Of a DNA stretch of 64,000 bases, positions 50,553 through 59,053 are shown piece after piece; position 1 is the first letter of the stretch; each line of letters begins with the position of its first letter. The stretch spans positions 62,001 to 126,000 of the forward strand of contig NZ_RBEE01000042.1 in NCBI RefSeq assembly GCF_003725795.1, read 5' to 3'. Source of the stretch: Pedobacter jejuensis. Its GTDB lineage: Bacteria > Bacteroidota > Bacteroidia > Sphingobacteriales > Sphingobacteriaceae. Both the position numbers and the translations under genes were made by a program. The notes beneath the pieces are model-generated. The model was given only the letters and a program-made list of their open reading frames with translations. It was not told where the DNA came from and searched no databases.

Positions 50553-51446
50553 ATGAAATCTAACTTAAACAGAAGAAACGCTCTGAAAAATATTATTGCC
50601 GGTACAGCTGCAATAGGTGTTTCTTCAGGATTTTCAGCGCTTGCAATGAACAAAACAGATTTACAAGAACAGCCTTGGAAGCTCAAAGGAAACATAAATC
50701 ATTCTGTTTGCAGATGGTGCTTTAGTACGCTTGATGTAGAAACATTGTGCACTGATGCTAAAAAACTTGGTTTAACAGGTATAGATTTGGTTGGACCAAA
50801 AGATTGGCCAACTTTAAAAAAGCACGGATTAATTTCAAGCATGTGTAATGGTGCCGAAATTAATTTGGTTGATGGTTTTAATGATAAAAAATTTCATGAC
50901 CAATTAATTAAAAACTATACCGAAATGATTCCTTTAGTTGCTGCAGCTGGATATAAAAATCTGATTTGCTTTAGCGGGAACCGCAGAGGTAAAGATGATG
51001 AAACCGGCTGGAACAATTGCGTTGAAGGATTAAAAAAATTAATGCCCCTAGCCGAAAAACATAATGTAACATTGGTTATGGAATTACTAAACAGCAAGGT
51101 AAACCACCAAGATTATCAATGTGATACCACTCCCTGGGGTGTAGAATTGTGCAAAAGGCTAGGTTCTGAAAACTTTAAATTGCTGTATGATATTTACCAT
51201 ATGCAAATTGATGAAGGTAATGTAATCAGCACAATTGAAAGCAGTCATAAATATATTGCTCATTACCACACCGCAGGTGTACCGGGTAGAAATGAAATTG
51301 ATGATACGCAGGAACTTTATTATCCTGCAATTATGAAAGCCATCGTCGAAACAGGCTTTAAAGGTTTCGTAGCTCAAGAATTTATTCCTAAAAATGCAGA
51401 TAAACTGGCTTCGTTAAAAAAAGCCATTTCAATTTGCGATATTTAA
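50553..51446 (+). CDS. Hydroxypyruvate isomerase-like TIM-barrel protein with Tat-like signal
   Basis: A 297-residue sugar phosphate isomerase/epimerase-family protein. The N-terminus MKSNLNRRNALKNIIAGTAA is Tat-like. Metal-site candidates occur in LVMELLNSKVNHQDYQC (Glu, His), LLYDIYHMQIDEGNVI (Asp, His), YIAHYHTAGVPGRNEIDD (His) and GFVAQEFIPK (Glu), the pattern of hydroxypyruvate isomerase/OtnI-type proteins. It begins 3 bases after the permease stop and its 3' end lies 5 bases before the next ATG, so the genes are co-translated. The true substrate is unknown; a keto sugar is suggested by context. Confidence 0.88.
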   Translation: MKSNLNRRNALKNIIAGTAAIGVSSGFSALAMNKTDLQEQPWKLKGNINHSVCRWCFSTLDVETLCTDAKKLGLTGIDLVGPKDWPTLKKHGLISSMCNGAEINLVDGFNDKKFHDQLIKNYTEMIPLVAAAGYKNLICFSGNRRGKDDETGWNNCVEGLKKLMPLAEKHNVTLVMELLNSKVNHQDYQCDTTPWGVELCKRLGSENFKLLYDIYHMQIDEGNVISTIESSHKYIAHYHTAGVPGRNEIDDTQELYYPAIMKAIVETGFKGFVAQEFIPKNADKLASLKKAISICDI

Positions 51447-51451
51447 TAATT

Positions 51452-52324
51452 ATGGTATCAAGAAGAAATTTTCTAAAAACAAGTGGCATGGCAGCAGCTG
51501 CCGTATATCTAATGCCCTCATTTGCTTTCGCCGCAGGCGATAAAGTAGTTGGTTTGCAATTATATTCACTACGTGAAGATTTACCTAAAGACGTTAAAGG
51601 CGTTTTGGAAAAAGTTGCCTTAGCAGGATTTAAAGAGGTAGAAACTTATGGTTTCTCGATTAAAGATCAGTTTTGGGGATTAACGCCGGTAGAATTAAAG
51701 AAGATTTTAGATGCTAACGGATTGAAAGCAGTTAGCGGACATTATGGATTAGGTAGCTATTTAACTGATGATAATACTGACGAATTGAAAGCTGCTATTG
51801 CCGCTGCAAAAGTATTAGGCAGTAACTATGTAACCATTCCATGGTTAATTCCTACTGTAAGAAAAAGTGCTGATGATTACAAAAAACTTGCGTTGAAAAT
51901 AAACAAAGCAGGTCAGATGTGTAAAGATGCAGGCATACGCTTAGCTTACCATAATCACGATTTCGAATTTGAGAAGCAAGGTGACACTACAGGTTATGAA
52001 ATTCTGTTAAAAGGAACTGATAAAAAACTTGTCGATTTTGAATTGGATTTATATTGGGTGGTTCGTTCTGGCAAAGATCCAGTACAATTGTTTAAAGAAA
52101 ATCCAGGTCGCTTTACTATGTGGCATGTAAAAGATATGGATAAAACCAAAAAAGAATGGAACACAGAAGTTGGCCAGGGTTCAATCAACTTCAAATCTAT
52201 TTTTGCAGCTGCCAAACTTTCGGGTATGAAACATTTCTTTGTAGAACATGAAACCAATTACAATCCAAATCCAATTGAATCGGTAAAGAAAAGTTGCACT
52301 TACATCAAAAAAGAATTAATCTAA
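51452..52324 (+). CDS. Tat-exported sugar isomerase/epimerase-like TIM barrel, tandem copy 1
   Basis: The frame opens at a TTG at 51434 inside the previous gene; the ATG at 51452 gives MVSRRNFLKTSGMAAAAVYL, a classic Tat signal, and 290 residues. GLQLYSLREDLPKDVKGVLE and FKEVETYGFS define the subfamily. Metal ligands are likely in AYHNHDFEFEKQG, FELDLYWVVRSGKDP, FTMWHVKDMDK and FFVEHETNYN. It is closely similar to the next gene. In 3-keto-glycoside systems this family supplies lyases that split 3-keto-glucosides; that role is inferred here. Confidence 0.88.
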   Translation: MVSRRNFLKTSGMAAAAVYLMPSFAFAAGDKVVGLQLYSLREDLPKDVKGVLEKVALAGFKEVETYGFSIKDQFWGLTPVELKKILDANGLKAVSGHYGLGSYLTDDNTDELKAAIAAAKVLGSNYVTIPWLIPTVRKSADDYKKLALKINKAGQMCKDAGIRLAYHNHDFEFEKQGDTTGYEILLKGTDKKLVDFELDLYWVVRSGKDPVQLFKENPGRFTMWHVKDMDKTKKEWNTEVGQGSINFKSIFAAAKLSGMKHFFVEHETNYNPNPIESVKKSCTYIKKELI

Positions 52325-52336
52325 TCTACTTAAACC

Positions 52337-53206
52337 ATGACTTCAAGAAGATCTTTTATTAAACAGGCAAGTTTAGCAGCTGGTGCAGCATTATTAATCC
52401 CGTCATTTGCTTTCGATAAAGTAACTAAAAAAGTTGGTTTACAACTTTATACGCTACGAAAGGATTTACCAAGTGATGTGAAAGGAATAATTGCTAAAGT
52501 TGCTGAAGCTGGCTATAAAGAGGTTGAAACTTATGGTTTTACGAATGGAAAATTTTGGGGATTAACGCCCAGGGAATTTAAAACTTTGCTAAAGGATAAT
52601 GGACTAAAAGCACCAAGTGGACATTATTTAATGGATGAATTTAGCAAAACTGGAAACAGTGATAAATTGAAAGCTGATATAGAAGCTGCAGCAGCAATTG
52701 GCGGCAAGTATTTTACCATCGCTGGCGCACACGTAGACATGAGCAAGGGCTTAGATGGTTTCAAAAAAACTGCTGATGATTTTAGTAAAGTTGCAGAAAT
52801 GGCAAAGGCATCAGGATTAAAATTTGCTTACCATAACCATGATTTTGAATTTAAAAAAATCGACGGCACTACTGGTTACGACATTTACTTACAAAGCACA
52901 GATAAAAATCTTGTAAATTTTGAGTTGGATTTATACTGGGTTGTTAGATCTGGAAATGATCCGATTGCATTGTTCAACAAATATCCTGGACGTTTCCCAA
53001 TGTGGCATGTTAAAGATATGGACAAAGCAAAACCAGAATGGAACACCGAAGTTGGTAAAGGTTCAATCGATTTTAAAACCATTTTCGCTCAAGCCAATCT
53101 TTCGGGTATGCAGCACTATTTTGTAGAGCATGAAACCAATTATAACCCAACTCCTATTGAATCTATTAAAACCAGTTGCGATTATATAAAAGCAAATTTG
53201 ATATAG
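52337..53206 (+). CDS. Tat-exported sugar isomerase/epimerase-like TIM barrel, tandem copy 2
   Basis: A 289-residue paralog of the preceding gene, starting 12 bases after it. The Tat signal is MTSRRSFIKQASLAAGAALL. The shared blocks GLQLYTLRKDLPSDVKGIIA, AYHNHDFEFKKIDG, FELDLYWVVRSGNDP and YFVEHETNYNPTPIESIK match copy 1 nearly residue by residue, while the stretch around residues 75-120 differs most. It is the last gene of the cluster and is followed by a strong terminator. The two copies may act on different keto-glycosides. Confidence 0.88.
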   Translation: MTSRRSFIKQASLAAGAALLIPSFAFDKVTKKVGLQLYTLRKDLPSDVKGIIAKVAEAGYKEVETYGFTNGKFWGLTPREFKTLLKDNGLKAPSGHYLMDEFSKTGNSDKLKADIEAAAAIGGKYFTIAGAHVDMSKGLDGFKKTADDFSKVAEMAKASGLKFAYHNHDFEFKKIDGTTGYDIYLQSTDKNLVNFELDLYWVVRSGNDPIALFNKYPGRFPMWHVKDMDKAKPEWNTEVGKGSIDFKTIFAQANLSGMQHYFVEHETNYNPTPIESIKTSCDYIKANLI

Positions 53207-53209
53207 ATT

Positions 53210-53261
53210 AACAGACTTACTAAGTTTTGTTCTTGTTTGGATGAAACTTAGTAAATCTGTT
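53210..53261 (+). terminator. Terminator of the 3-keto-sugar cluster
   Basis: An 18-bp stem (53210-53227 with 53244-53261) with one mismatch, a 16-nt loop and a downstream run of T. It begins 4 bases after the last stop codon. Confidence 0.88.
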
Positions 53262-53331
53262 GTTTTTTTATACTCGGCTTGATAAAATATTGCTCAGTAA
53301 CGCTTATATTTAATTTATTCTGATAAAGATT

Positions 53332-53565
53332 ATGGATATCACATCAAAGTATAAAATTGTAGAAAGTATTATTCAGAGTGATAACGACTTGGTTCTAACA
53401 GAGATTGAATCATTGCTTGGTTTGAATAATCAAGATTTTTGGGTTGATTTACCAGAACAATTAAAGTCGAAAATAAATCAGGCTAAATCTGAAGTTGACT
53501 CTGGTAAAGGAATATCTCACAGTATAGTTATGGAGGAGATAAATAAATTATTTTTAAATAAATAA
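53332..53565 (+). CDS. Antitoxin-like protein of a type II toxin-antitoxin pair
   Basis: A small 77-residue acidic, helical protein; DITSKYKIVESIIQSDNDLV and QLKSKINQAKSEVDSGKG followed by HSIVMEEINKLF resemble Bacteroidota addiction-module antitoxins whose C-terminal segment wraps a RelE-like toxin. No clear DNA-binding fold is visible to me. The toxin gene starts 4 bases after the stop codon, the standard antitoxin-first order. Confidence 0.8.
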   Translation: MDITSKYKIVESIIQSDNDLVLTEIESLLGLNNQDFWVDLPEQLKSKINQAKSEVDSGKGISHSIVMEEINKLFLNK

Positions 53566-53569
53566 ATTT

Positions 53570-53860
53570 ATGTATGCAATTATTTGGTCGCCAATTGCAA
53601 AAACAAGCTATATAGAAATACTTAAATTCCTCGAAGAAAATTGGACCTCTAAAGAGATAGAATATTTTATAAGTCGCACTGAAAGATTAGTAAAATTAAT
53701 TTCCCAAAACCCGAACTTATTCCAATACTCCATAAATTCAGATACTTTCAGATGTCTTGTTGTACCACATGTAAGTCTTTTCTATAGATTAAAAAATGAG
53801 AACATTGAATTGCTAGTATTTTGGGATAACAGAAAAGATCCCAAAAAATTAATAATTTAA
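53570..53860 (+). CDS. RelE/ParE-superfamily toxin
   Basis: A 96-residue protein with the RelE/ParE fold pattern: IIWSPIAKTSYIEILKFLEE at the N-terminus, SRTERLVKLISQNPNLFQYS, then TFRCLVVPHVSLFYRLKNE and ELLVFWDNRKDPKKL. The last part is the usual C-terminal strand with W-x-N-R-x-D-P. It could be a ribosome-dependent mRNase (RelE) or a gyrase poison (ParE); sequence alone does not decide. Its stop codon overlaps the stop codon of the convergent lamin-tail gene by 3 bases. Confidence 0.88.
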   Translation: MYAIIWSPIAKTSYIEILKFLEENWTSKEIEYFISRTERLVKLISQNPNLFQYSINSDTFRCLVVPHVSLFYRLKNENIELLVFWDNRKDPKKLII

Positions 53861-56466
53861 TCTATTTTCGCTGCCAACACACACGTATTTTTAAATCGTT
53901 TGGTGTTTCCATTCAAATCAAATACATCAAAAATGATAACGTAAATGCCTACTGCAGCTTTTTGACCATTATCATTTAAACCATCCCAGCTTAAATTTCC
54001 TTTTGTTCCGATAGTTTGATTTTTCAATAGCTTTCGAACTAATCTTCCTTTATCCGAATAAATATTTACGGTAGCAAAACTAGCATTTTCATTTACCTGA
54101 TAATCTAAATTCAATAAATCTTCAAAGTTATCTCCATCAGGCGAAAAAGTTTTAGATAACAATTTTACGTAAACTTCATCTCCATTTGGTTCTTGAGAGT
54201 TTTTATAGGTTGGCGTGGCAAAGCCGACTGAAGCCGCGGCAGATTTAAAATTACCAACTTCGTTTGCATTTTTTTCAAAAGAAACCCGCTCTAAAGATAC
54301 ACCATCAGGGTTTTGTAGTAAAGCAACATGCATTTTCTCGTTATAATCAAACCTATCTATCTGCAAACTGTTGCTCAGTATTATCACATTACCTTTATCA
54401 TTGTTAAACCCCGGCATGCTACTTAGCTGAATAAAATTATTAGGATTTTCACAAAAATAATTTGCTTTAATACTAGAGGCATCGGTAGTGATAACCCAAT
54501 AAGTTTTTGGAAATATTAACAAGCTTTTAGCTGATAATTTTTTAATACTTGCAACCTTTCCATTTGCATCGAGATTGGCCAATTGTAAATCTTTCAAATC
54601 CAGCACTTGGTCGGTTTTATTATAAATTTCAACAAAATCTACGCTTCCAACTTTTGGATTAAACAGTATTTCAGAAATTAAAATATCGTTTTTCTCTGCT
54701 TTCCTGGCAATAAATAATTTAGCTGTATTCGCGTCAGCACTTATTGAATTACCAGCACAATCCGTTATATTGTTTAAGGTTAAAATATTTTCTATACCTC
54801 TTGCTAACGGACTAGACAACACCATCGTAGCAGTGTTAAAATTTGGAGAATTGACAATTACTGATTTCGGTTGGCCGATACCATTATTGATAGCATAATT
54901 AGTGGTTTGCGCTGCCGATAAACTATCTACTGATTTTGAGAATTCGACAAGGACAGTAACACTATCAATAACATTTGCCGATACAAGCTTAGGAATTTCT
55001 TTGCTCAGTTGGGTATTGTATATTGAATTTTGCTTGCCTGGTGTTCCTCCCGAAACATCAGCAGAAGCAGCCCAATTTTGACTGCCCTTACAAATGCCTT
55101 TCGGGTCAATTAATTCTAAACTATAGCCACCTTTTTTCTTCGCATCATCTCTGTACCAACTATCAGTATATGCAACCTTTTCGATTACTCTACCAGTCTG
55201 ATCATTTAGAGTAATTATATCCTTATCATTATTTAAGCTAGGCCATGGCGAAATTCCGATTACTTTACCAAAAGATTTAAACAAACCCTCATCAGCTTTC
55301 GCAGTTAAAATTATGTACTGGTTCGGCTTAATTGTATCGATAGATAAAGTAGATGTGGAAGTTTGGTCGTTAAATTTCCATCCTTGGGTTAGAATATATT
55401 CATTGGTGTTATTCCAAATCTCCACAAATTCTTTTTGCGGCACGCCAAGGCTTCCCGTAGGATTTGCAAAGATTTCGTTAATTACAACATCACCAAATTT
55501 AGCTGTGTATGGTTTGATAAAATTAAATTTTACATTACTGTTTGCAGCAATAACATTTCCTTTTTTATCCTTTACGTCGTTTATATTTAATGTATATTCT
55601 CCCGAACTAAAATCTTTAGAAAAAGTTAGCCGATACACATTTGGCGAAGTGGTCGCCGCAACATTTTCCGGATGGCCATAACCGTTTGATAAATTGTAAT
55701 TGGTATTTACCAACGCAGAACTTATGTCTAAAGTTTCAGAAAAAGTAATATCCAAGGTTGAAGCATTAATAACTTCGATGTTTTTAATAGTTGGTGGAGC
55801 TATATCTGGTAAAAGGTCATCAATTTTAAAATCATCAAAAATATATCTGTTGTATCTGGAAGCTGTTGCATATTTACAATAAACACCTGTAAATAATGAT
55901 GTTGTAAATGTCTTATCTGTAGCACTTCCTTCAAGAATGAAATTATTACCACCTAAAACATCGGTAAATAAATCCCATTTCCCATTAGCATCTCTCGTTA
56001 CTTTAACCTTTGCAAAAACCAGATTTGCATTTGCTCTTGCCTTTTGTGGTCCGGTAATAATACGAGTTACTGTAGTCCCAGTTTGCTTGTACAAATGAAA
56101 ACCATCTGCTGCTCTAGTTTCGCCAATTTGAATGAAATATCCATTCAAACTCCCTTTTAAATCTTCTTTATCGGCAGTTAAATAAATGCGCACAAAGTTA
56201 GTTGTTGATGGATTGAAATCTAGTTGCACTAAAAATTCCCAGCTAGCGTTTAAGCTTTGTTGGTTTGCCGTGGAAAGCGAAATAACTTGCGATGCGAGCT
56301 GTTGTCCTTTAGATTGTAGCTGCTTCTGAGGATTTACCTGAAAATAATTTACATCGCCTTTCCATGTCGGATTTTGGGAGAAATCACCATCGGTAAATGA
56401 ATCGATAACTTGGGAAAATGCAATTTTAGAAAATAACAATAGGGATATAAGCAGAATTTTCTTCAT
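53857..56466 (-). CDS. Large lamin-tail-domain surface/secreted protein
   Basis: An 869-residue exported protein with signal MKKILLISLLLFSKIAFSQ. A concanavalin-like N-terminal region precedes Ig-like/Big_5 segments (TIKNIEVINASTLDITFSET and a second repeat near residue 490). Two lamin-tail domains are visible: GDVVINEIFANPTGSLGVPQ and NDILISEILFNPKVGSVDF. The C-terminus is FlgD-like/gliding-type: KTFSPDGDNFEDLLNLDYQV and LSWDGLNDNGQKAAVGIYV. Similar proteins are secreted or surface-anchored in Pedobacter. No enzyme motif is seen. Confidence 0.82.
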   Translation of the reverse strand: MKKILLISLLLFSKIAFSQVIDSFTDGDFSQNPTWKGDVNYFQVNPQKQLQSKGQQLASQVISLSTANQQSLNASWEFLVQLDFNPSTTNFVRIYLTADKEDLKGSLNGYFIQIGETRAADGFHLYKQTGTTVTRIITGPQKARANANLVFAKVKVTRDANGKWDLFTDVLGGNNFILEGSATDKTFTTSLFTGVYCKYATASRYNRYIFDDFKIDDLLPDIAPPTIKNIEVINASTLDITFSETLDISSALVNTNYNLSNGYGHPENVAATTSPNVYRLTFSKDFSSGEYTLNINDVKDKKGNVIAANSNVKFNFIKPYTAKFGDVVINEIFANPTGSLGVPQKEFVEIWNNTNEYILTQGWKFNDQTSTSTLSIDTIKPNQYIILTAKADEGLFKSFGKVIGISPWPSLNNDKDIITLNDQTGRVIEKVAYTDSWYRDDAKKKGGYSLELIDPKGICKGSQNWAASADVSGGTPGKQNSIYNTQLSKEIPKLVSANVIDSVTVLVEFSKSVDSLSAAQTTNYAINNGIGQPKSVIVNSPNFNTATMVLSSPLARGIENILTLNNITDCAGNSISADANTAKLFIARKAEKNDILISEILFNPKVGSVDFVEIYNKTDQVLDLKDLQLANLDANGKVASIKKLSAKSLLIFPKTYWVITTDASSIKANYFCENPNNFIQLSSMPGFNNDKGNVIILSNSLQIDRFDYNEKMHVALLQNPDGVSLERVSFEKNANEVGNFKSAAASVGFATPTYKNSQEPNGDEVYVKLLSKTFSPDGDNFEDLLNLDYQVNENASFATVNIYSDKGRLVRKLLKNQTIGTKGNLSWDGLNDNGQKAAVGIYVIIFDVFDLNGNTKRFKNTCVLAAKID

Positions 56467-56515
56467 ATTTGGGCTTATATCAAATGTTTAATAAATATAA
56501 TAATTAAAATTTAAA

Positions 56516-57505
56516 ATGAAAGTAGCAGTAGTTGGAGCAACCGGTTTGGTTGGTACCGTAATGTTAAAAGTATTGGAGGAAAGAAATTTCCCTTTAACAG
56601 AGTTAATTCCTGTAGCATCTGAAAAGAGTGTTGGTAAGGAAATTACTTTTAAGGGTAAGAAGTTCCCAATCGTTAGCATGGATACTGCAATTGGCATGCG
56701 CCCAGATATTGCATTGTTCTCTGCGGGTGGAAATACTTCTTTAGAGCATGCACCTCGTTTTAAAGAGGCTGGAACGACTGTTATTGATAATTCTTCGGCA
56801 TGGAGAATGGACCCAACAGTTAAATTAATTGTTCCTGAAGTGAATGCCCATGAGCTTTCTATCGATAACAAAATAATTGCAAACCCGAACTGTTCTACCA
56901 TACAAATGGTGGTGGTTTTGAAACCTTTGCATGATAAATATAAAATCAAACGTGTAGTGGTTTCCACCTACCAATCGGTAACCGGAACAGGGGTTAAAGC
57001 TGTTGAGCAATTGATGAATGAGCGTAAAGGCATTGATGGTCCGAAAGCTTATCCTTACGAAATTGATTTAAATGTTCTTCCTCACATTGATGTTTTCATG
57101 GAAAATGGATACACCAAAGAAGAGATGAAAATGGTGAAGGAAACAAATAAAATCATGAGCGATGACAGCATTAAAGTTACCGCTACAACTGTTCGTATTC
57201 CGGTAATGGGTGGTCACTCAGAATCGGTAAACATCGAATTTGAAAATGATTTCGATCTGGCTGAGGTTCGTAGTATTTTAGAAGAATCACCTGGTATTAT
57301 CGTTGTTGATGATGTAGCAAATTTAAAATATCCAATGCCGAAAGATGCGCATGAAAAAGATGAAGTTTTTGTTGGTCGCATTCGTAGAGATGAATCGGCA
57401 CCTAAAGCATTAAACCTTTGGATTGTAGCCGATAACTTACGCAAAGGCGCTGCGACAAATGCAGTTCAAATTGCAGAATACCTGATTCAGAAGGAGTTGG
57501 TATAA
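56516..57505 (+). CDS. asd: Aspartate-semialdehyde dehydrogenase
   Basis: Reduces aspartyl phosphate to aspartate semialdehyde for lysine, diaminopimelate, threonine and methionine synthesis. It has 329 residues. The NADP-binding motif is VAVVGATGLVGTVMLKVLEE. The catalytic cysteine is C126 in IIANPNCSTIQMVVVL. The histidine lies in VRIPVMGGHSESVNIEF. SAGGNTSLEHAPRFKEAGT and DNSSAWRMDPTVKLIVPEVN are core family segments. The gene is divergent from the lamin-tail gene (49-base gap) and monocistronic, ending before a terminator. Confidence 0.97.
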   Translation: MKVAVVGATGLVGTVMLKVLEERNFPLTELIPVASEKSVGKEITFKGKKFPIVSMDTAIGMRPDIALFSAGGNTSLEHAPRFKEAGTTVIDNSSAWRMDPTVKLIVPEVNAHELSIDNKIIANPNCSTIQMVVVLKPLHDKYKIKRVVVSTYQSVTGTGVKAVEQLMNERKGIDGPKAYPYEIDLNVLPHIDVFMENGYTKEEMKMVKETNKIMSDDSIKVTATTVRIPVMGGHSESVNIEFENDFDLAEVRSILEESPGIIVVDDVANLKYPMPKDAHEKDEVFVGRIRRDESAPKALNLWIVADNLRKGAATNAVQIAEYLIQKELV

Positions 57506-57580
57506 TTCAAAATAAGTCATACTAGATTTATTTTACCGTCTTAATGTTGGACTTTGAAATAAATTCGAAGTGACGAGAAA
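57506..57580. repeat. Possible fragment related to the 190-bp palindromic elements
   Basis: After asd, ACTTTGAAATAAATTCGAAGT (two halves pairing with one mismatch) followed by GACG resembles the second palindrome of the elements at 14982 and 21310 (TGAAATAAATTCA core). Too short to be sure. Confidence 0.3.
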
Positions 57581-57588
57581 ATTAGTAG

Positions 57589-57615
57589 AAGTGATGTGTT
57601 TGTTACACATCACTT
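57589..57615 (+). terminator. Intrinsic terminator after asd
   Basis: AAGTGATGTGT (57589-57599) pairs perfectly with ACACATCACTT (57605-57615), loop TTGTT, followed by a long T-run. Confidence 0.92.
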
Positions 57616-57640
57616 TTTTTATTTCCTTTAATTTTACCCT

Positions 57641-59047
57641 ATGAAGTTTTTAAAAACCGCTATACTTTTAGTTTTTATATCATTAGCAAGTTTTGCTCAA
57701 AACCGCATCCAAAACCTCGAAAAAGCTTTCAATAACTTACTTGCAGATGAGCAGGCGAAACATGCCATTACATCACTTTGCGTTTTAGATGCCAACACAG
57801 GGAAAACACTTTTTGCTAAAAATGAGCAAATTGGTTTGGCTACAGCATCAACACTGAAAACCATTACTGCAGCCACAGCTTTCAGCCTTTTAGGTAAGGA
57901 TTTTCAGTTTCAAACGACACTTTCTTATTCGGGTAACGTTACGCCAGATGGAACTTTGAAAGGCAACTTAATAATTATTGGTAGCGGCGACCCAACATTA
58001 GGTTCATGGCGTTATCAAAATAAAGAAAATGCAGTTTTAACCCAATGGGTTACCGCAATTAAATCTGTCGGAATTAAAAAAATTGAAGGTGCAATAATTG
58101 GTGACGACCGTATTTTTGGAACTCAAACTGCGCCCGAAGGTTGGGTTTGGCAGGATATTGGAAATTATTATGGCGCCGGAACTTCGGGATTGGCCTGGAG
58201 AGAAAACCAATTCGATATTCATTTACGCCCGGGTTCTAGTACAGCTGATGAAGTTAAAGTTGTAAAAACCGTACCCGAAACGCCATATATTCAAATTCAA
58301 AATGAATTAAAAACTGGCAGTTCTGGTACTGGCGATAGAAGCTATGCTTTCCTACCGCCTTACAGTAATGTTGCCTATTTACGTGGTAGTTGGGGAATGG
58401 GAATCAGTAAGACAGGAATTTCTGTTGCGCTCCCCGACCCTGCTTTTGATTGTGCTTATCGATTGCAAGACACCTTGAAAAGGTTGGGGGTAATCGCAAC
58501 CCAGCAAGCAACTACAACTCGTTTACTCATATCGAATAATCAATCCATTCCTGTAGTTACACAAAAAATAAGCACAATCAGTTCGCCAACATTAAGCGAG
58601 ATTACGTATTGGTTTTTGAAGAAAAGCATTAACCTTTATGGAGAAACGCTGTTAAAAACTATTGCGCTAAAATCAGGAAAGTCAGCTACAACCTCAAACG
58701 GTGCGCAAACCGAGATTAACTTTTGGTCGGAGAAAGGAATTGATAAATCTGCTTTAAATATTATTGATGGCAGCGGACTTTCACCGGGCGATAGAGTTAC
58801 AACTTCTGCCATGGCGAATATCCTTTACCAAGTCCAAAAAGAAAACTGGTTTGCTGATTTTTATAAAGCCTTGCCCGATTACAATGGAATGAAAATCAAA
58901 AGTGGAACTATAAATGATGTATCGGCTTTTGCAGGCTACCACACCGATTCTGCAGGCAATAAATATGTAGTGGTAATAAACATTAATAATTACAGCGGCA
59001 GTGGAATTAACAAGAAATTGTTTCGTGTTTTAGACGAGTTGAAATAA
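57641..59047 (+). CDS. dacB: D-alanyl-D-alanine carboxypeptidase/endopeptidase (PBP4-type, S13)
   Basis: A periplasmic low-molecular-weight penicillin-binding protein of 468 residues that trims and opens peptidoglycan cross-links. The signal ends at ASFAQ. The SxxK motif is S70-T-L-K73 in GLATASTLKTITAATAF. The third motif is KSG in MKIKSGTINDVSAFAGY. The S13 insert domain lies between, with IIGSGDPTLGSWRYQNK and VWQDIGNYYGAGTSGLAWRE, both typical of DacB. It ends 6 bases before the convergent mechanosensitive channel gene. Confidence 0.93.
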   Translation: MKFLKTAILLVFISLASFAQNRIQNLEKAFNNLLADEQAKHAITSLCVLDANTGKTLFAKNEQIGLATASTLKTITAATAFSLLGKDFQFQTTLSYSGNVTPDGTLKGNLIIIGSGDPTLGSWRYQNKENAVLTQWVTAIKSVGIKKIEGAIIGDDRIFGTQTAPEGWVWQDIGNYYGAGTSGLAWRENQFDIHLRPGSSTADEVKVVKTVPETPYIQIQNELKTGSSGTGDRSYAFLPPYSNVAYLRGSWGMGISKTGISVALPDPAFDCAYRLQDTLKRLGVIATQQATTTRLLISNNQSIPVVTQKISTISSPTLSEITYWFLKKSINLYGETLLKTIALKSGKSATTSNGAQTEINFWSEKGIDKSALNIIDGSGLSPGDRVTTSAMANILYQVQKENWFADFYKALPDYNGMKIKSGTINDVSAFAGYHTDSAGNKYVVVININNYSGSGINKKLFRVLDELK

Positions 59048-59053
59048 TATTGC

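Noticed and set aside
55313-55681. 122-residue plus-strand ORF in the lamin-tail gene
   Set aside because: Antisense to a lamin-tail domain with clear family motifs; chance open frame in AT-rich DNA.
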